DNA from: Herbaspirillum rhizosphaerae
GTDB lineage: Bacteria; Pseudomonadota; Gammaproteobacteria; Burkholderiales; Burkholderiaceae_D
Assembly: GCF_001189965.1 (NCBI RefSeq)
Contig: NZ_LFLU01000001.1
Location: forward strand, 310,001-374,000
Length of the DNA: 64,000 nucleotides
Direction: 5' to 3'
Made by a program: the position numbers and the translations under genes. Positions within the stretch are counted from its first letter, which is position 1. Each line of letters opens with the position of its first letter. Shown here one piece after another: positions 24,244 to 32,809 of the stretch. Below the pieces are notes generated by a model. The model searched no databases. It saw only the letters and a list, made by a program, of their open reading frames with translations, and was not told where the DNA came from.

Positions 24244-25314
24244 CTAAGGATATTCAATCGTGTAGTTGACGCGCGTGACGATCGTGCCTGCGCCGCTCAC
24301 CGGCGCGGTTGCGTAATAGCGGGCGAGGAAACGCATCGCGGCGCCGCCGCCGGTAATCGGCACTGCCCTGACGCCCTGGTTGCCTGATGCTCCGGCCAGA
24401 TTGATCACCGAAGGTGCTCCGCCATTGTTGTCGAGCAACTGGACCTGCAGATTGCGGACGCCGCCTGCATCGACATTCAAGCGTCCGCTGGCAAGGTCAA
24501 TCGAGGCACCGTCAAAGTAGGTTCTGACGTTAACACCGGAGGTGACGGCGCCGCCGGCTTGGGTGCAACCGCTCAGCATGATGTTGACAGGTGTGTCGCC
24601 GGCGGTTCTGCCTGCTGCGTTAAGCGTGCGGGTTGACGCAGCTGGCAGGGTCGTGTTGTTAGCGGTGATGGTGCAGGTAGTGTTGGTCAGGCGAATGGCG
24701 TTGAGGCCGGTGAGCGTAATGATGGACCTGCTCGAGTTATTGCCAAGACTGATCGCGCGCACCGTGCCCGGCAACGCCGCCAGGCCGGCGCTGGTGACTG
24801 TGCCGGTTCCCTTGGTCAGAATAACTTGCCAGGTGAGGTCGGTTGTAAAATTGTTAGGGCTGACGGCGCCGCCGATGTTGATTTCAGCGTTGTTGTTGAA
24901 GTTGGTGGTCGCACCTGCTGTTCCGGTGGCGTTTCCGACGATGACATTACGTGACCACACTACACTAGCCAGGATCTGAGTCCGGTCGATGACATTGCCG
25001 CTGGTTCCTGCAGCGGGGTTAGCGATTGTGGAGTTGAGATTAAGATACATCTGGTTTTCTACCCCGCCATTCCCTCCGGAACAAGCGAGGCGCGTTGTCC
25101 TCGATCCGGATCGCCAAATCTCGGTGCCAGATGGTGAAGAGGCTCTTACCGAAACCGATGCAGGGACGGCCAGCGTCGTCGGGCCGCTTGTTGCAGTACA
25201 AGTGGCGTATATCTGCGCCATACTCACCTGCGCCCACAGCATGCTCAGCAACAGCAGTGCACCTTGCAAAAGAGGGCGCAAGCTCACCACGCCGTTGCTC
25301 ATCATGTCTTTCAT
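24244..25314 (-). CDS. Orphan fimbrial (tip-adhesin-like) protein
   Basis: 356 residues. An N-terminal signal peptide (about 1-33, ending VSMAQ) precedes a beta-rich, Thr/Asn/Gly-rich N-terminal domain (about 34-200). A C-terminal pilin-like domain follows (TNTTCTITANNTTLPA, then AGDTPVNIMLSGC and the terminal RVNYTIEYP). The paired cysteines and the penultimate aromatic beta-zipper motif are typical of chaperone-usher pilins and tip adhesins. No chaperone, usher or major pilin gene lies nearby, so it must use a distant system or be a relic. AT-rich sequence precedes it. Confidence 0.72.
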   Translation of the reverse strand: MKDMMSNGVVSLRPLLQGALLLLSMLWAQVSMAQIYATCTATSGPTTLAVPASVSVRASSPSGTEIWRSGSRTTRLACSGGNGGVENQMYLNLNSTIANPAAGTSGNVIDRTQILASVVWSRNVIVGNATGTAGATTNFNNNAEINIGGAVSPNNFTTDLTWQVILTKGTGTVTSAGLAALPGTVRAISLGNNSSRSIITLTGLNAIRLTNTTCTITANNTTLPAASTRTLNAAGRTAGDTPVNIMLSGCTQAGGAVTSGVNVRTYFDGASIDLASGRLNVDAGGVRNLQVQLLDNNGGAPSVINLAGASGNQGVRAVPITGGGAAMRFLARYYATAPVSGAGTIVTRVNYTIEYP

Positions 25315-25783
25315 TTGTTTTTACCCGTTCCGCATCGAAGAAATAGGAGCATGCCGCTGGATAACTTGTGCATCGCTCAGACTATACCTTTGCGCGTCAA
25401 CGGCGCAGCCGGGCAAAGAAGGCCGGCAAGGGGAATGGCTGACAGGCGGCTTGTGTACTCAAAAACATGATAATGAGCCTCATTCGCGCAGACCATAGGA
25501 AAACTCTCAAACGTGAGCGTAGAACCCCGCTTTCTCTTGGGAAATTGGACCAGATTCTTTCAAAGACAGTCGTCGATAAGAAGAGAGAAGAGCGGTAAAG
25601 CGAAGGCGCATCTTAGGTTGTCAATGCAGCAAAAAAGTCGCTTACACCCACGATACTGTGGTCCGCGTCTTTGCCGCACCAGATGCCGGCCTCGGCCTGT
25701 GCAAAACGCGTCATTCAATCAGGAAAGAATTGCACCGACCTTGCCTGCGCTTGTAACAACTGTAAGAGATTGTTTACAACTGG

Positions 25784-25811
25784 CTGACACTCGAAACTAT
25801 TCGGGAATAAT
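25784..25811 (+). promoter_or_regulatory. Candidate osmB promoter
   Basis: CTGACA (25784-25789), 16-bp spacer, AATAAT (25806-25811). Predicted start near 25818, just ahead of the hairpin. Confidence 0.45.
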
Positions 25812-25822
25812 GCATCTAAAAA

Positions 25823-25847
25823 AATGTCCTGTTCGCGACAGGACATT
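25823..25847 (+). promoter_or_regulatory. Perfect 10-bp inverted repeat in the osmB leader
   Basis: AATGTCCTGT and ACAGGACATT flank TCGCG. It has no T-run, so it is not a terminator for + transcription. It could be a 5'-UTR stability or regulatory stem, or an operator. Confidence 0.5.
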
Positions 25848-25899
25848 CAAGAAACCGGCTTTCGTTGCAGCATTCCCAATTTTTTACAGAGGCGTCATC

Positions 25900-26115
25900 A
25901 TGAGAACAATCCATAAAATTACAGTCATCTCCATCACGGTGTGTGCTCTGACGGTGCTGGGCGGCTGCAGCAACATGTCGCGTCGCGACAAGAACACCGC
26001 CGTCGGCGCAGGTATCGGTGCAGTGGCCGGCGCGGTGTTGACGGGCGGCAGCGGTATCGGCACCGCAGGCGGCGCCGCAGTGGGGGGCGTGATTGGCCAT
26101 CAGATCGGCCGGTAA
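25900..26115 (+). CDS. osmB: OsmB-like glycine-zipper lipoprotein
   Basis: 71 residues starting MRTIHKITVISITVCALTVL, with lipobox LGGC near residue 24. The rest, SRRDKNTAVGAGIGAVAG through AAVGGVIGHQIGR, is a near line-by-line match in layout to the osmotically inducible lipoprotein OsmB of enterobacteria (about 72 residues). It contains a glycine-zipper double-helix segment. It is expected in the envelope and stress-induced. The longer frame from 25513 is rejected because this ATG starts a perfect lipoprotein signal. A candidate promoter and a hairpin lie 50-115 bp upstream, and a strong terminator follows. Confidence 0.9.
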   Translation: MRTIHKITVISITVCALTVLGGCSNMSRRDKNTAVGAGIGAVAGAVLTGGSGIGTAGGAAVGGVIGHQIGR

Positions 26116-26139
26116 TATTCTTCAATAATGATCGGACGG

Positions 26140-26175
26140 AAAAAAGGGATGTCGTATTTAGCGACGTCCCTTTTT
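26140..26175. terminator. Strong terminator after osmB
   Basis: AAAAAAGGGATGTCG / CGACGTCCCTTTTT with a 7-nt loop. The A and T tracts suit both directions, between osmB and the convergent gene ending at 26261. Confidence 0.88.
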
Positions 26176-26260
26176 CATTGATGTTTGCGCTTCTGTTTTT
26201 CGTTGTGGCCGCTGCGAGCGTTACCGTTTTTGCGGACTCGATGAAGAGGAAAACTGAGTT

Positions 26261-27241
26261 TTATTGACCTGTTGTCTCATTGTGTTTTAGCCACGGAGAT
26301 GAAGTACTCCAGAAAATGATATCCACGCCGAGATAGTTTTCTGCGTAGTCGGAGAATTCACGGCGGGTGAAGGGTTTCTTCGTTTTCGGATTGGTATAGG
26401 TCAGGGTCGGCTCTTGAACTGCCATGGCCACCAGAGCGAGCTTGCCTTTGTAGCGATGGAAGAAGGGATAGGCATTTTTCATATGGCCTTTTTTGTCCGG
26501 TACGATATCCGGGCCGCCCAATCCAACCTGATTTTTTTCGGCAAAGGCAAACAGCCGCGACATATATCGATGGTCGTTCTCCCATTCGCATGGCCAGAAA
26601 TTGACGTATTGCACCACATACGATTGCTTGAATACTTTCCTGGCAAACGCGATGTTTTCCATTTCTGCATTGAAGTATTTTTCGCAACTAAAACCGGTTT
26701 TATCGTTTTTTGTTTGTGGATCAATGGCGGTTTCAGGAAGGTTGACGCCCATGACACGGCCATCGAATCTGGCGGCAATTGCTTTCAATAGTTGCTGGTA
26801 ACGTTCCCGTACCGCTGGATTCCACTGCAGAGCCACCCAGCCATAGCCGGGCGGTTCATATTCACCGGGATTGTCGTCCTGTCTGATGAGGCCGCCTTTG
26901 TACACCGGATCGGTTTGCAGATATTGCGGCACATTCTTGTGCTTGGGTTCGAAAAAGCGATCCTGAATCTGGATGAACAGTTTCTTGTTCAAGCTGTTCA
27001 GGTAGGTCAGATCTTTTTCGATTCGTGTGAAATCGTACTGGCCTTTTTCTTTTTCTAACGCGTTCCAGTTGTAGACGATCTGTACGCCACCGATGTCGGG
27101 ACGCTTGATCAACGCTTCGATGCTGCTCAAGTCATTCGAGCCGGTATAGAGGAAGTTTTGCAGAGGGGCTGCGCTGAGATACGCAGGAAATGTGGAGAGC
27201 AATAAGCTTGCAGTCCGTAGTATGTTGTTGCATGAATACAT
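26261..27241 (-). CDS. Secreted TIM-barrel-like protein, putative glycoside hydrolase
   Basis: 326 residues. Signal peptide about 1-24 (LLLSTFPAYLSAAP). GGVQIVYNWNALEKEKGQYDF (quoted in part: NWNALEKEKGQYDF) is the strand-2 motif of GH5/GH42-like TIM barrels, and KLFIQIQDRFF follows. GVNLPETAID (Glu170) is where an acid/base glutamate would stand. AMAVQEPTL offers a second glutamate near residue 283. I cannot assign a family or substrate; it may be a hypothetical-domain relative that has lost or changed activity. The gene is more AT-rich than its neighbours, stands alone and may be acquired. Confidence 0.6.
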   Translation of the reverse strand: MYSCNNILRTASLLLSTFPAYLSAAPLQNFLYTGSNDLSSIEALIKRPDIGGVQIVYNWNALEKEKGQYDFTRIEKDLTYLNSLNKKLFIQIQDRFFEPKHKNVPQYLQTDPVYKGGLIRQDDNPGEYEPPGYGWVALQWNPAVRERYQQLLKAIAARFDGRVMGVNLPETAIDPQTKNDKTGFSCEKYFNAEMENIAFARKVFKQSYVVQYVNFWPCEWENDHRYMSRLFAFAEKNQVGLGGPDIVPDKKGHMKNAYPFFHRYKGKLALVAMAVQEPTLTYTNPKTKKPFTRREFSDYAENYLGVDIIFWSTSSPWLKHNETTGQ

Positions 27242-27378
27242 CGTTCTCCTTGTTCATCGGGCGATGCCGTATATGGCATGTCTGATGGACAAGGAGGTAT
27301 TCACCAAGTTGCACGGCTTGCATGCATCTACCAAAGCGACGGCTATCTACTTGGCGGATGACGAGTCTGGTTCCAACA

Positions 27379-29691
27379 TCACACCACTGCCGCCAGCGCC
27401 GTCGCCTTCAGCTTCGACTCCAGCGCCTTGCCCTTGCGGGCGCGCTTGCCGATGTGCAGGCCCAGCGCCACCGCCGACAGCGAAACGTCCTGCGCCTTGC
27501 CGCCGCGTCCGGTGCCGGAGACCAGTACGCCTTTTTGCGTAATGGCTTGCGCCGCCAGCAGTTTTTCGTTCTTTTCCAGTTCCATCAGGATCACGCCGCG
27601 GCCGCCGCTGGACAGGGTCTTGATTTCATCCAGGCCGAACACCAGCAGGCGTCCTTGACCCGACAGGCAGGCAATCGCGCTGGCGCCGGCCGGCATCGCA
27701 CGCGGGGCCAGCGGCAGGTCGCCTTCGTCCAGCGTGATGAAGGCCTTGCCGCCCTTGACGCGGCTGAGCATGTCGCCGAGCTTGGCGGTGAAGCCGTAAC
27801 CGGCATCGGAGGCCAGCAGCATCTGGGTGTCGAGCGGGCCGGCGAAGTAGTGCAGCAGGCTGTTGCCGCTGCCGAGGTCGACCAGCGTGGTGATCGGCAC
27901 GCCGTCGCCGCGCGCGTTCGGCAGCGCGTTGACGCCGACCGTGTAGATGCGACCGTTGGAGCCGAAGCCCAGCAGGTTGTCGACGGTGCGGCACTCGAAT
28001 GCGCCGTACAGGCCGTCGCCGGCCTTGAAGGTGAATTGCGTGGCGTCGTGGCCGTGGCCGCTGCGGGCGCGCACCCAACCCTTTTGCGAAATGATGACGG
28101 TGACCGGTTCGTCGATGATCTTTTGCTCGACCACGGCTTTTTCGGCCTCTTCGATCACGGTGCGGCGGTCGTCGCCGAATTGCTTCTCGTCGGCTTCGAT
28201 TTCCTTGATGACCAGACGCTTCATCGAAGATGGATTTTCCAGCAGATCCTGCAGCGTCGATTTCTCGTTGCGCAGCTCGGCCAGTTCTTGCTGGATCTTG
28301 ATGGTTTCCAGGCGCGCCAGTTGGCGCAGGCGGATTTCCAGGATGTCTTCGGCCTGGCGGTCCGACAGTTTGAAGGCCTCGATCAGCGCCGGCTTCGGCT
28401 CGTCCGATTCGCGGATGATGCGGATGACCTTGTCGATGTTGAGCAGGATGGCTTCGCGGCCTTCCAGGATGTGGATGCGATCCTCGACTTTTTGCAGCTT
28501 GAATTGGGTACGGCGCGTGATGGTGGCGAAGCGGAATCCGATCCATTCGCTGAGGATGTCGGTGAGGCCCTTCTGGCGTGGACGACCGTCGCCGCCGATC
28601 ATCACGAGGTTGATCGACGAGCTGGTTTCCAGGGAAGTCTGGGCCAGCAGCGTGTTCATGAATTCGGTCTGGTCCTGGTTCTTGGACTTCGGCTCGAACA
28701 CCAGGCGCACCGGCGCTTCGCGGCCGGATTCGTCGCGTACGGCATCCAGCATTGCGAGGATGCTTTGCTTTTGCGCCTGCTGTTCCGGCGTGAGCGTCTT
28801 CTTGCCGAGCTTGATCTTGGGATTGGTCAGCTCTTCGATTTCTTCCAGCACCTTCTGCGACGACACGCCCGGCGGCAATTCGGTGATGACCGCCTGCCAC
28901 TGGCCGCGCGCCATGTCTTCGATCTTCCAGCGTGCGCGCACCTTGAGGCTGCCGCGGCCGCTTTGATACATCTCGGCGATGGTCGACGACGGCGTGATGA
29001 TCTGACCGCCGCCCGGGAAGTCGGGGCCGGTGATGTGGGTCATCAGTTCTTCGTGCGTGATCTTGGGATTGCGGATCATCGCCACGGCGGCGCGCGCCAC
29101 TTCGCGCAGGTTATGCGACGGGATTTCCGTCGCCATGCCGACCGCAATGCCCGATGCGCCGTTCAGCAGCAGGAAGGGCAGGCGCGCCGGCAACAGCTTC
29201 GGTTCTTCGGTCGAGCCGTCGTAGTTGGGCTGGAAGTCGACCGTACCCATGTCGATTTCATCGAGCAGCAGCTTGCTGATCGGCGTCAGGCGTGCTTCGG
29301 TATATCGCATCGCCGCCGCGCCGTCGCCGTCGCGCGAGCCGAAGTTGCCCTGGCCGTCGATCAGCGGATAGCGCAGCGAGAAGTCTTGCGCCATGCGCAC
29401 CAGCGCGTCGTACACCGACTGGTCGCCGTGCGGGTGCAATTTGCCCAGCACGTCGCCGACCACGGCGGCGGATTTGCGCGGCTTGGCGGTGGCGTTCAGG
29501 CCGAGTTCGTTCATCGCGTAGAGAATGCGGCGCTGCACCGGTTTCTGGCCGTCGGCCACGTCGGGCAGGGCGCGGCCCTTGACTACCGAGATGGCGTAGT
29601 CGAGATAGGCGCGCTCGGCGAAGGTCGACAGCGTCAGCGATTCGCCGTCGGACGGCGCGGCTTGTTCAAACAGATTGGCTTGTTCAGTCAT
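27379..29691 (-). CDS. parC: DNA topoisomerase IV subunit A (ParC)
   Basis: 770 residues, the usual ParC length. The breakage-reunion domain begins with [20 protein letters not shown] (about 41-60). The catalytic tyrosine is Tyr130 in [11 protein letters not shown]. The quinolone-determining loop [15 protein letters not shown] (86-100) has Gln91 and Asp95 where E. coli has Ser80 and Glu84. The C-terminal domain forms the DNA-wrapping blades (for example [17 protein letters not shown]). With ParE it decatenates daughter chromosomes. It is downstream of slt and parE on the same strand with 25 bp between slt and parC, indicating one operon. A GyrA identity is less likely because of length and the parE neighbour. 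Confidence 0.95.
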   Translation of the reverse strand: MTEQANLFEQAAPSDGESLTLSTFAERAYLDYAISVVKGRALPDVADGQKPVQRRILYAMNELGLNATAKPRKSAAVVGDVLGKLHPHGDQSVYDALVRMAQDFSLRYPLIDGQGNFGSRDGDGAAAMRYTEARLTPISKLLLDEIDMGTVDFQPNYDGSTEEPKLLPARLPFLLLNGASGIAVGMATEIPSHNLREVARAAVAMIRNPKITHEELMTHITGPDFPGGGQIITPSSTIAEMYQSGRGSLKVRARWKIEDMARGQWQAVITELPPGVSSQKVLEEIEELTNPKIKLGKKTLTPEQQAQKQSILAMLDAVRDESGREAPVRLVFEPKSKNQDQTEFMNTLLAQTSLETSSSINLVMIGGDGRPRQKGLTDILSEWIGFRFATITRRTQFKLQKVEDRIHILEGREAILLNIDKVIRIIRESDEPKPALIEAFKLSDRQAEDILEIRLRQLARLETIKIQQELAELRNEKSTLQDLLENPSSMKRLVIKEIEADEKQFGDDRRTVIEEAEKAVVEQKIIDEPVTVIISQKGWVRARSGHGHDATQFTFKAGDGLYGAFECRTVDNLLGFGSNGRIYTVGVNALPNARGDGVPITTLVDLGSGNSLLHYFAGPLDTQMLLASDAGYGFTAKLGDMLSRVKGGKAFITLDEGDLPLAPRAMPAGASAIACLSGQGRLLVFGLDEIKTLSSGGRGVILMELEKNEKLLAAQAITQKGVLVSGTGRGGKAQDVSLSAVALGLHIGKRARKGKALESKLKATALAAVV

Positions 29692-29716
29692 GTGGCTGGG
29701 TTGCGTTGATGTTTAA

Positions 29717-30571
29717 TTATTCGATGGAAGTCGGCGGCGGCATGCTGCGCCGGCCCGGCAAGATGATTTCGATGCGGCGCGGCTTCTCGCCGTTGCCAGC
29801 GTTGCCGGTGTTATTGCCGGCGCTGCCGCCCGGCTGGTACAACTGATAGAACTGCGCCACCAGTTGCACGTAGTTGCGTGTTTCCGGATAGGGCGGGATC
29901 TGGTTGTTGTACTTCTGCACGGCGCGTTCGCCGGCATTGTAGGACGCAATCGCCAGCTCCAGCCGTTTCGGGAACAGCACCTGCAAGTCGCGCAGGTAAC
30001 GCGCCGCCAGACGGATGTTGATCTTCGGATCGGTCAGCTTCTGCTGGATGGTCTTGCGGCGATCGCCCTGCACGCCGTAACGCTCGGCGGTCTCCGGCAT
30101 GATCTGCATCAGGCCGACGGCGCCCTTGGGCGAGACGGCGCCCGGGTTGAAACCGGACTCCGCCGCCATGATCGCCTTCAGCAAAGCCGGCTCGACCGAG
30201 AATTCCTTCGCGCTCTGGTCCAGCATGGCTTCATACTTTTTCAGGTTCGGATGCTGCAGCATCAGTTGCATCAGCGGCGAGGACATGTTCGGCTTCGGGC
30301 CGTCAGGCAAACCGGATATGCCGGCGCCCATCTTCATCTTGTCGGAGTCGAAGGTGGCATCGCCGCGCATGAACAGCTGATAGCGATCGTCGAGCTTCTC
30401 CGTCGACACGTGCGCCATGCCGTCGGCGTCGAGGTAGCCGTAGACGTCGGCATGCGCAGGCATTGCGGTCAGGGACATGCACAACGCAGCCGCCGCAGCC
30501 GCAGCTCGCAACGCTCCCGAGAGGAAGCGGCGCGAGAGGCCGGGTTGCATGATGTCGTTACCAATGTCCAT
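29717..30571 (-). CDS. Lytic transglycosylase, SLT domain
   Basis: 284 residues. The N-terminal segment has a signal peptide (about 15-41, ending MPAHA), followed by a small domain YGYLDADGMAHVSTEKLDD that resembles DUF4124-type segments. The SLT catalytic domain (about 115-250) has catalytic Glu138 in AAESGFNPGAVSPKGAVGLM, IMPETAERYG, and SYNAGERAV with NYVQLVAQFY. The C-terminus is Gly/Asn/Pro-rich. It cleaves peptidoglycan glycan strands with 1,6-anhydro product formation in the periplasm. It sits between parE and parC with 18 and 25 bp gaps, so envelope remodelling and chromosome decatenation genes share a transcript. A start at 30550 is also possible. Confidence 0.9.
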   Translation of the reverse strand: MDIGNDIMQPGLSRRFLSGALRAAAAAAALCMSLTAMPAHADVYGYLDADGMAHVSTEKLDDRYQLFMRGDATFDSDKMKMGAGISGLPDGPKPNMSSPLMQLMLQHPNLKKYEAMLDQSAKEFSVEPALLKAIMAAESGFNPGAVSPKGAVGLMQIMPETAERYGVQGDRRKTIQQKLTDPKINIRLAARYLRDLQVLFPKRLELAIASYNAGERAVQKYNNQIPPYPETRNYVQLVAQFYQLYQPGGSAGNNTGNAGNGEKPRRIEIILPGRRSMPPPTSIE

Positions 30572-30589
30572 GATGTCGATGTTGCTATC

Positions 30590-32578
30590 TTAAATATCCG
30601 CTTCCGCTTCGTTGCCGTGCTCTTCGATCCAGGCGCGGCGCGAGGCGGCTTCGCCTTTGCCCATGAGCATGGTGAAGCGCGCTTCCGAAGCGATGTGGTC
30701 GAGTTCGCCCAGGGCGACCGGCAGCAGGCGGCGGGTGTCGGGGTTCATGGTGGTTTCCCACAGCTGTTCCGCGTTCATTTCACCCAGGCCTTTGAAGCGC
30801 GAGATGCTCCACGCGCCTTCCTTCAGGCCGTCCTTGCGCAGCTTGTCTTCGATCGCTTCCAGTTCGCCGTCGTCCAGCGCGTACAGCTTCTGCACCGGTT
30901 TCTTGCCGCGTGCTGGCGCATCGACGCGGTACAGCGGCGGACGCGCGATGCAGATGTGGCCGTGGTCGATCAGCTTGGGGAAGTGTTTGAAGAACAGCGT
31001 CAGCAGCAGCACCTGGATGTGCGAGCCGTCGACGTCCGCATCGGAGAGGATGCAAATTTTGCCGTAGCGCAGGCCGGTCAGGTCAGGCGTGTCGGTGTGG
31101 CCGTGCGGATCGACGCCGATGGCCACCGCGATATCGTGGATTTCATTGTTGGCGAACAGGCGGTCGCGTTCGGTTTCCCAGGCGTTCAGGACCTTGCCGC
31201 GCAAGGGCAGGATCGCCTGGAATTCTTTGTCGCGACCCATCTTGGCCGAGCCGCCGGCGGAGTCGCCCTCGACCAGGAAGATTTCGTTGCGCGTGATGTC
31301 GTTGGATTCGCAATCGGTCAGCTTGCCCGGCAACACGGCCACGCCGGAGGACTTTTTCTTCTCGACTTTTTGCGCCGAACGCAGACGGCTTTGCGCCTGC
31401 TTGATGACCAGGTCGGCCAGCTTCTTGCCGTATTCGACATGCTGGTTCAGCCACAGCTCCAGCGACGGACGCGAGAAGGTCGACACCAGACGCACGGCGT
31501 CGCGCGAATTCAGGCGTTCCTTGATCTGGCCCTGGAATTGCGGGTCGAGTACTTTGGCCGACAGCACGAAAGAGACGCGCGCAAACACGTCTTCCGGCAG
31601 CAGCTTGACGCCCTTGGGCAGCAGCGAGTGCATTTCGACGAAGCTCTTCACCGCCGAGAACAAACCTTCGCGCAGGCCGGATTCATGCGTGCCGCCGGCC
31701 GAGGTCGGGATCAGGTTGACGTAAGATTCGCGCACCACGTTGCCTTCTTCGGTCCACGCCACCACCCATGCCGCGCCTTCGCCTTCGGCAAAACCTTCGG
31801 CGTCGGGACCGGCGTATTGTTCGCCTTCAAACAGCGGGATCAGCGGATCGGCGCTGGTCGATTGCGCCAGCGATTCCAGCAGGTAACCGCGCAGGCCCTG
31901 GTCGTATTGCCAGGTCTGCACGTCGCCGGTCTTGCCGTTGACCAGCGACACCTTCACGCCCGGCAGCAGCACCGCCTTGGAGCGCAGCAGGCGTTGCAGC
32001 TCTTGCTGCGAAATCGCCGGAGAGTCGAAGTACTTGGGATTCGGCCAGACTGTCACGCGGGTACCGGATTTCTTGTCTTCGCGCGTCATCGGGCGCGATT
32101 TCAGCTTCTCGATCAGATCGCCGTCGGAGAAAGCCAGCGTATGCACGCCAGCCTCACGCCAGACCGTGATTTCCAGGCGCGAGGCCAGCGCATTGGTGAC
32201 CGACACGCCGACGCCGTGCAGACCGCCCGAGAAGGCATAGGCGCCGCCGCTGCCTTTGTCGAATTTACCGCCGGCATGCAGGCGGGTGAAGACGATTTCG
32301 ACGGTCGGCACGCCTTCTTCCGGATGCAGGCCGACCGGAATGCCGCGGCCGTCATCCTCGACGCTGACGCTGCCGTCGGCATTGAGCGTGACCACGATGT
32401 TCTTGCCATGACCGCCCAGCGCTTCATCCGAGGCGTTGTCGATGACTTCCTGCAGGATATGCAGGGGATTCTCGGTCCGGGTGTACATGCCCGGACGCTG
32501 CTTGACCGGTTCCAGGCCCTTGAGGACGCGGATGGATGATTCGCTGTAATCAGACGGGGATGTTTTTTTAGTTGCCAT
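30590..32578 (-). CDS. parE: DNA topoisomerase IV subunit B (ParE)
   Basis: 662 residues. GHKL ATPase motifs are VIDNASDEALGG, EDDGRGIPVGLH and GGLHGVGVSVTNAL in the first ~130 residues. A transducer domain follows. The TOPRIM domain has LVEGDSAGGSAKMGRD and SDADVDGSHIQVLLL, giving the acidic metal site. C-terminal GLGEMNAEQLWETTMNP is characteristic. It forms the ATPase half of topoisomerase IV and heads the parE-slt-parC unit. A divergent gene starts 231 bp upstream. Confidence 0.96.
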   Translation of the reverse strand: MATKKTSPSDYSESSIRVLKGLEPVKQRPGMYTRTENPLHILQEVIDNASDEALGGHGKNIVVTLNADGSVSVEDDGRGIPVGLHPEEGVPTVEIVFTRLHAGGKFDKGSGGAYAFSGGLHGVGVSVTNALASRLEITVWREAGVHTLAFSDGDLIEKLKSRPMTREDKKSGTRVTVWPNPKYFDSPAISQQELQRLLRSKAVLLPGVKVSLVNGKTGDVQTWQYDQGLRGYLLESLAQSTSADPLIPLFEGEQYAGPDAEGFAEGEGAAWVVAWTEEGNVVRESYVNLIPTSAGGTHESGLREGLFSAVKSFVEMHSLLPKGVKLLPEDVFARVSFVLSAKVLDPQFQGQIKERLNSRDAVRLVSTFSRPSLELWLNQHVEYGKKLADLVIKQAQSRLRSAQKVEKKKSSGVAVLPGKLTDCESNDITRNEIFLVEGDSAGGSAKMGRDKEFQAILPLRGKVLNAWETERDRLFANNEIHDIAVAIGVDPHGHTDTPDLTGLRYGKICILSDADVDGSHIQVLLLTLFFKHFPKLIDHGHICIARPPLYRVDAPARGKKPVQKLYALDDGELEAIEDKLRKDGLKEGAWSISRFKGLGEMNAEQLWETTMNPDTRRLLPVALGELDHIASEARFTMLMGKGEAASRRAWIEEHGNEAEADI

Positions 32579-32809
32579 GCAGGTGAAATGCGGATCGGGT
32601 GAACGGCCGGGTGGGCCATGAAAAGCGGTGCCAAGTGCGCATTCTAATGAAAAATGCGGACAGACAGGAAGTTTGCGGGGGAATGGGATGATCGGTTTGA
32701 CAACAGGGCTTGAGCATCGGTCATATTTTTCGACGGTAATTCGTTGGGAAACATGGCGTTATCAGGATTGTTGAGGTAATTTACAAAAAAATCTAACAAT
32801 GGGGATGGA

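Larger units (their letters stand above)
25315..25899. other. 585-bp divergent intergenic region
   Basis: It separates the fimbrial-like gene (-) and osmB (+). It contains a candidate promoter (25784-25811) and a perfect 10-bp hairpin (25823-25847) before osmB. I saw no convincing gene in the first 450 bp. The frame open from 25513 into osmB has no start support and atypical composition. Confidence 0.55.

Noticed and set aside
25513..25899. Upstream extension of osmB to 25513
   Set aside because: The osmB ATG at 25900 begins a complete lipoprotein signal, and the upstream part is Arg/Cys-rich with no family match.
27322..32539. Plus-strand open frames of 795 and 891 codons across parC, slt and parE
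   Set aside because: Antisense to recognised essential genes, with His/Arg/Gln-rich translations typical of GC-rich shadows.
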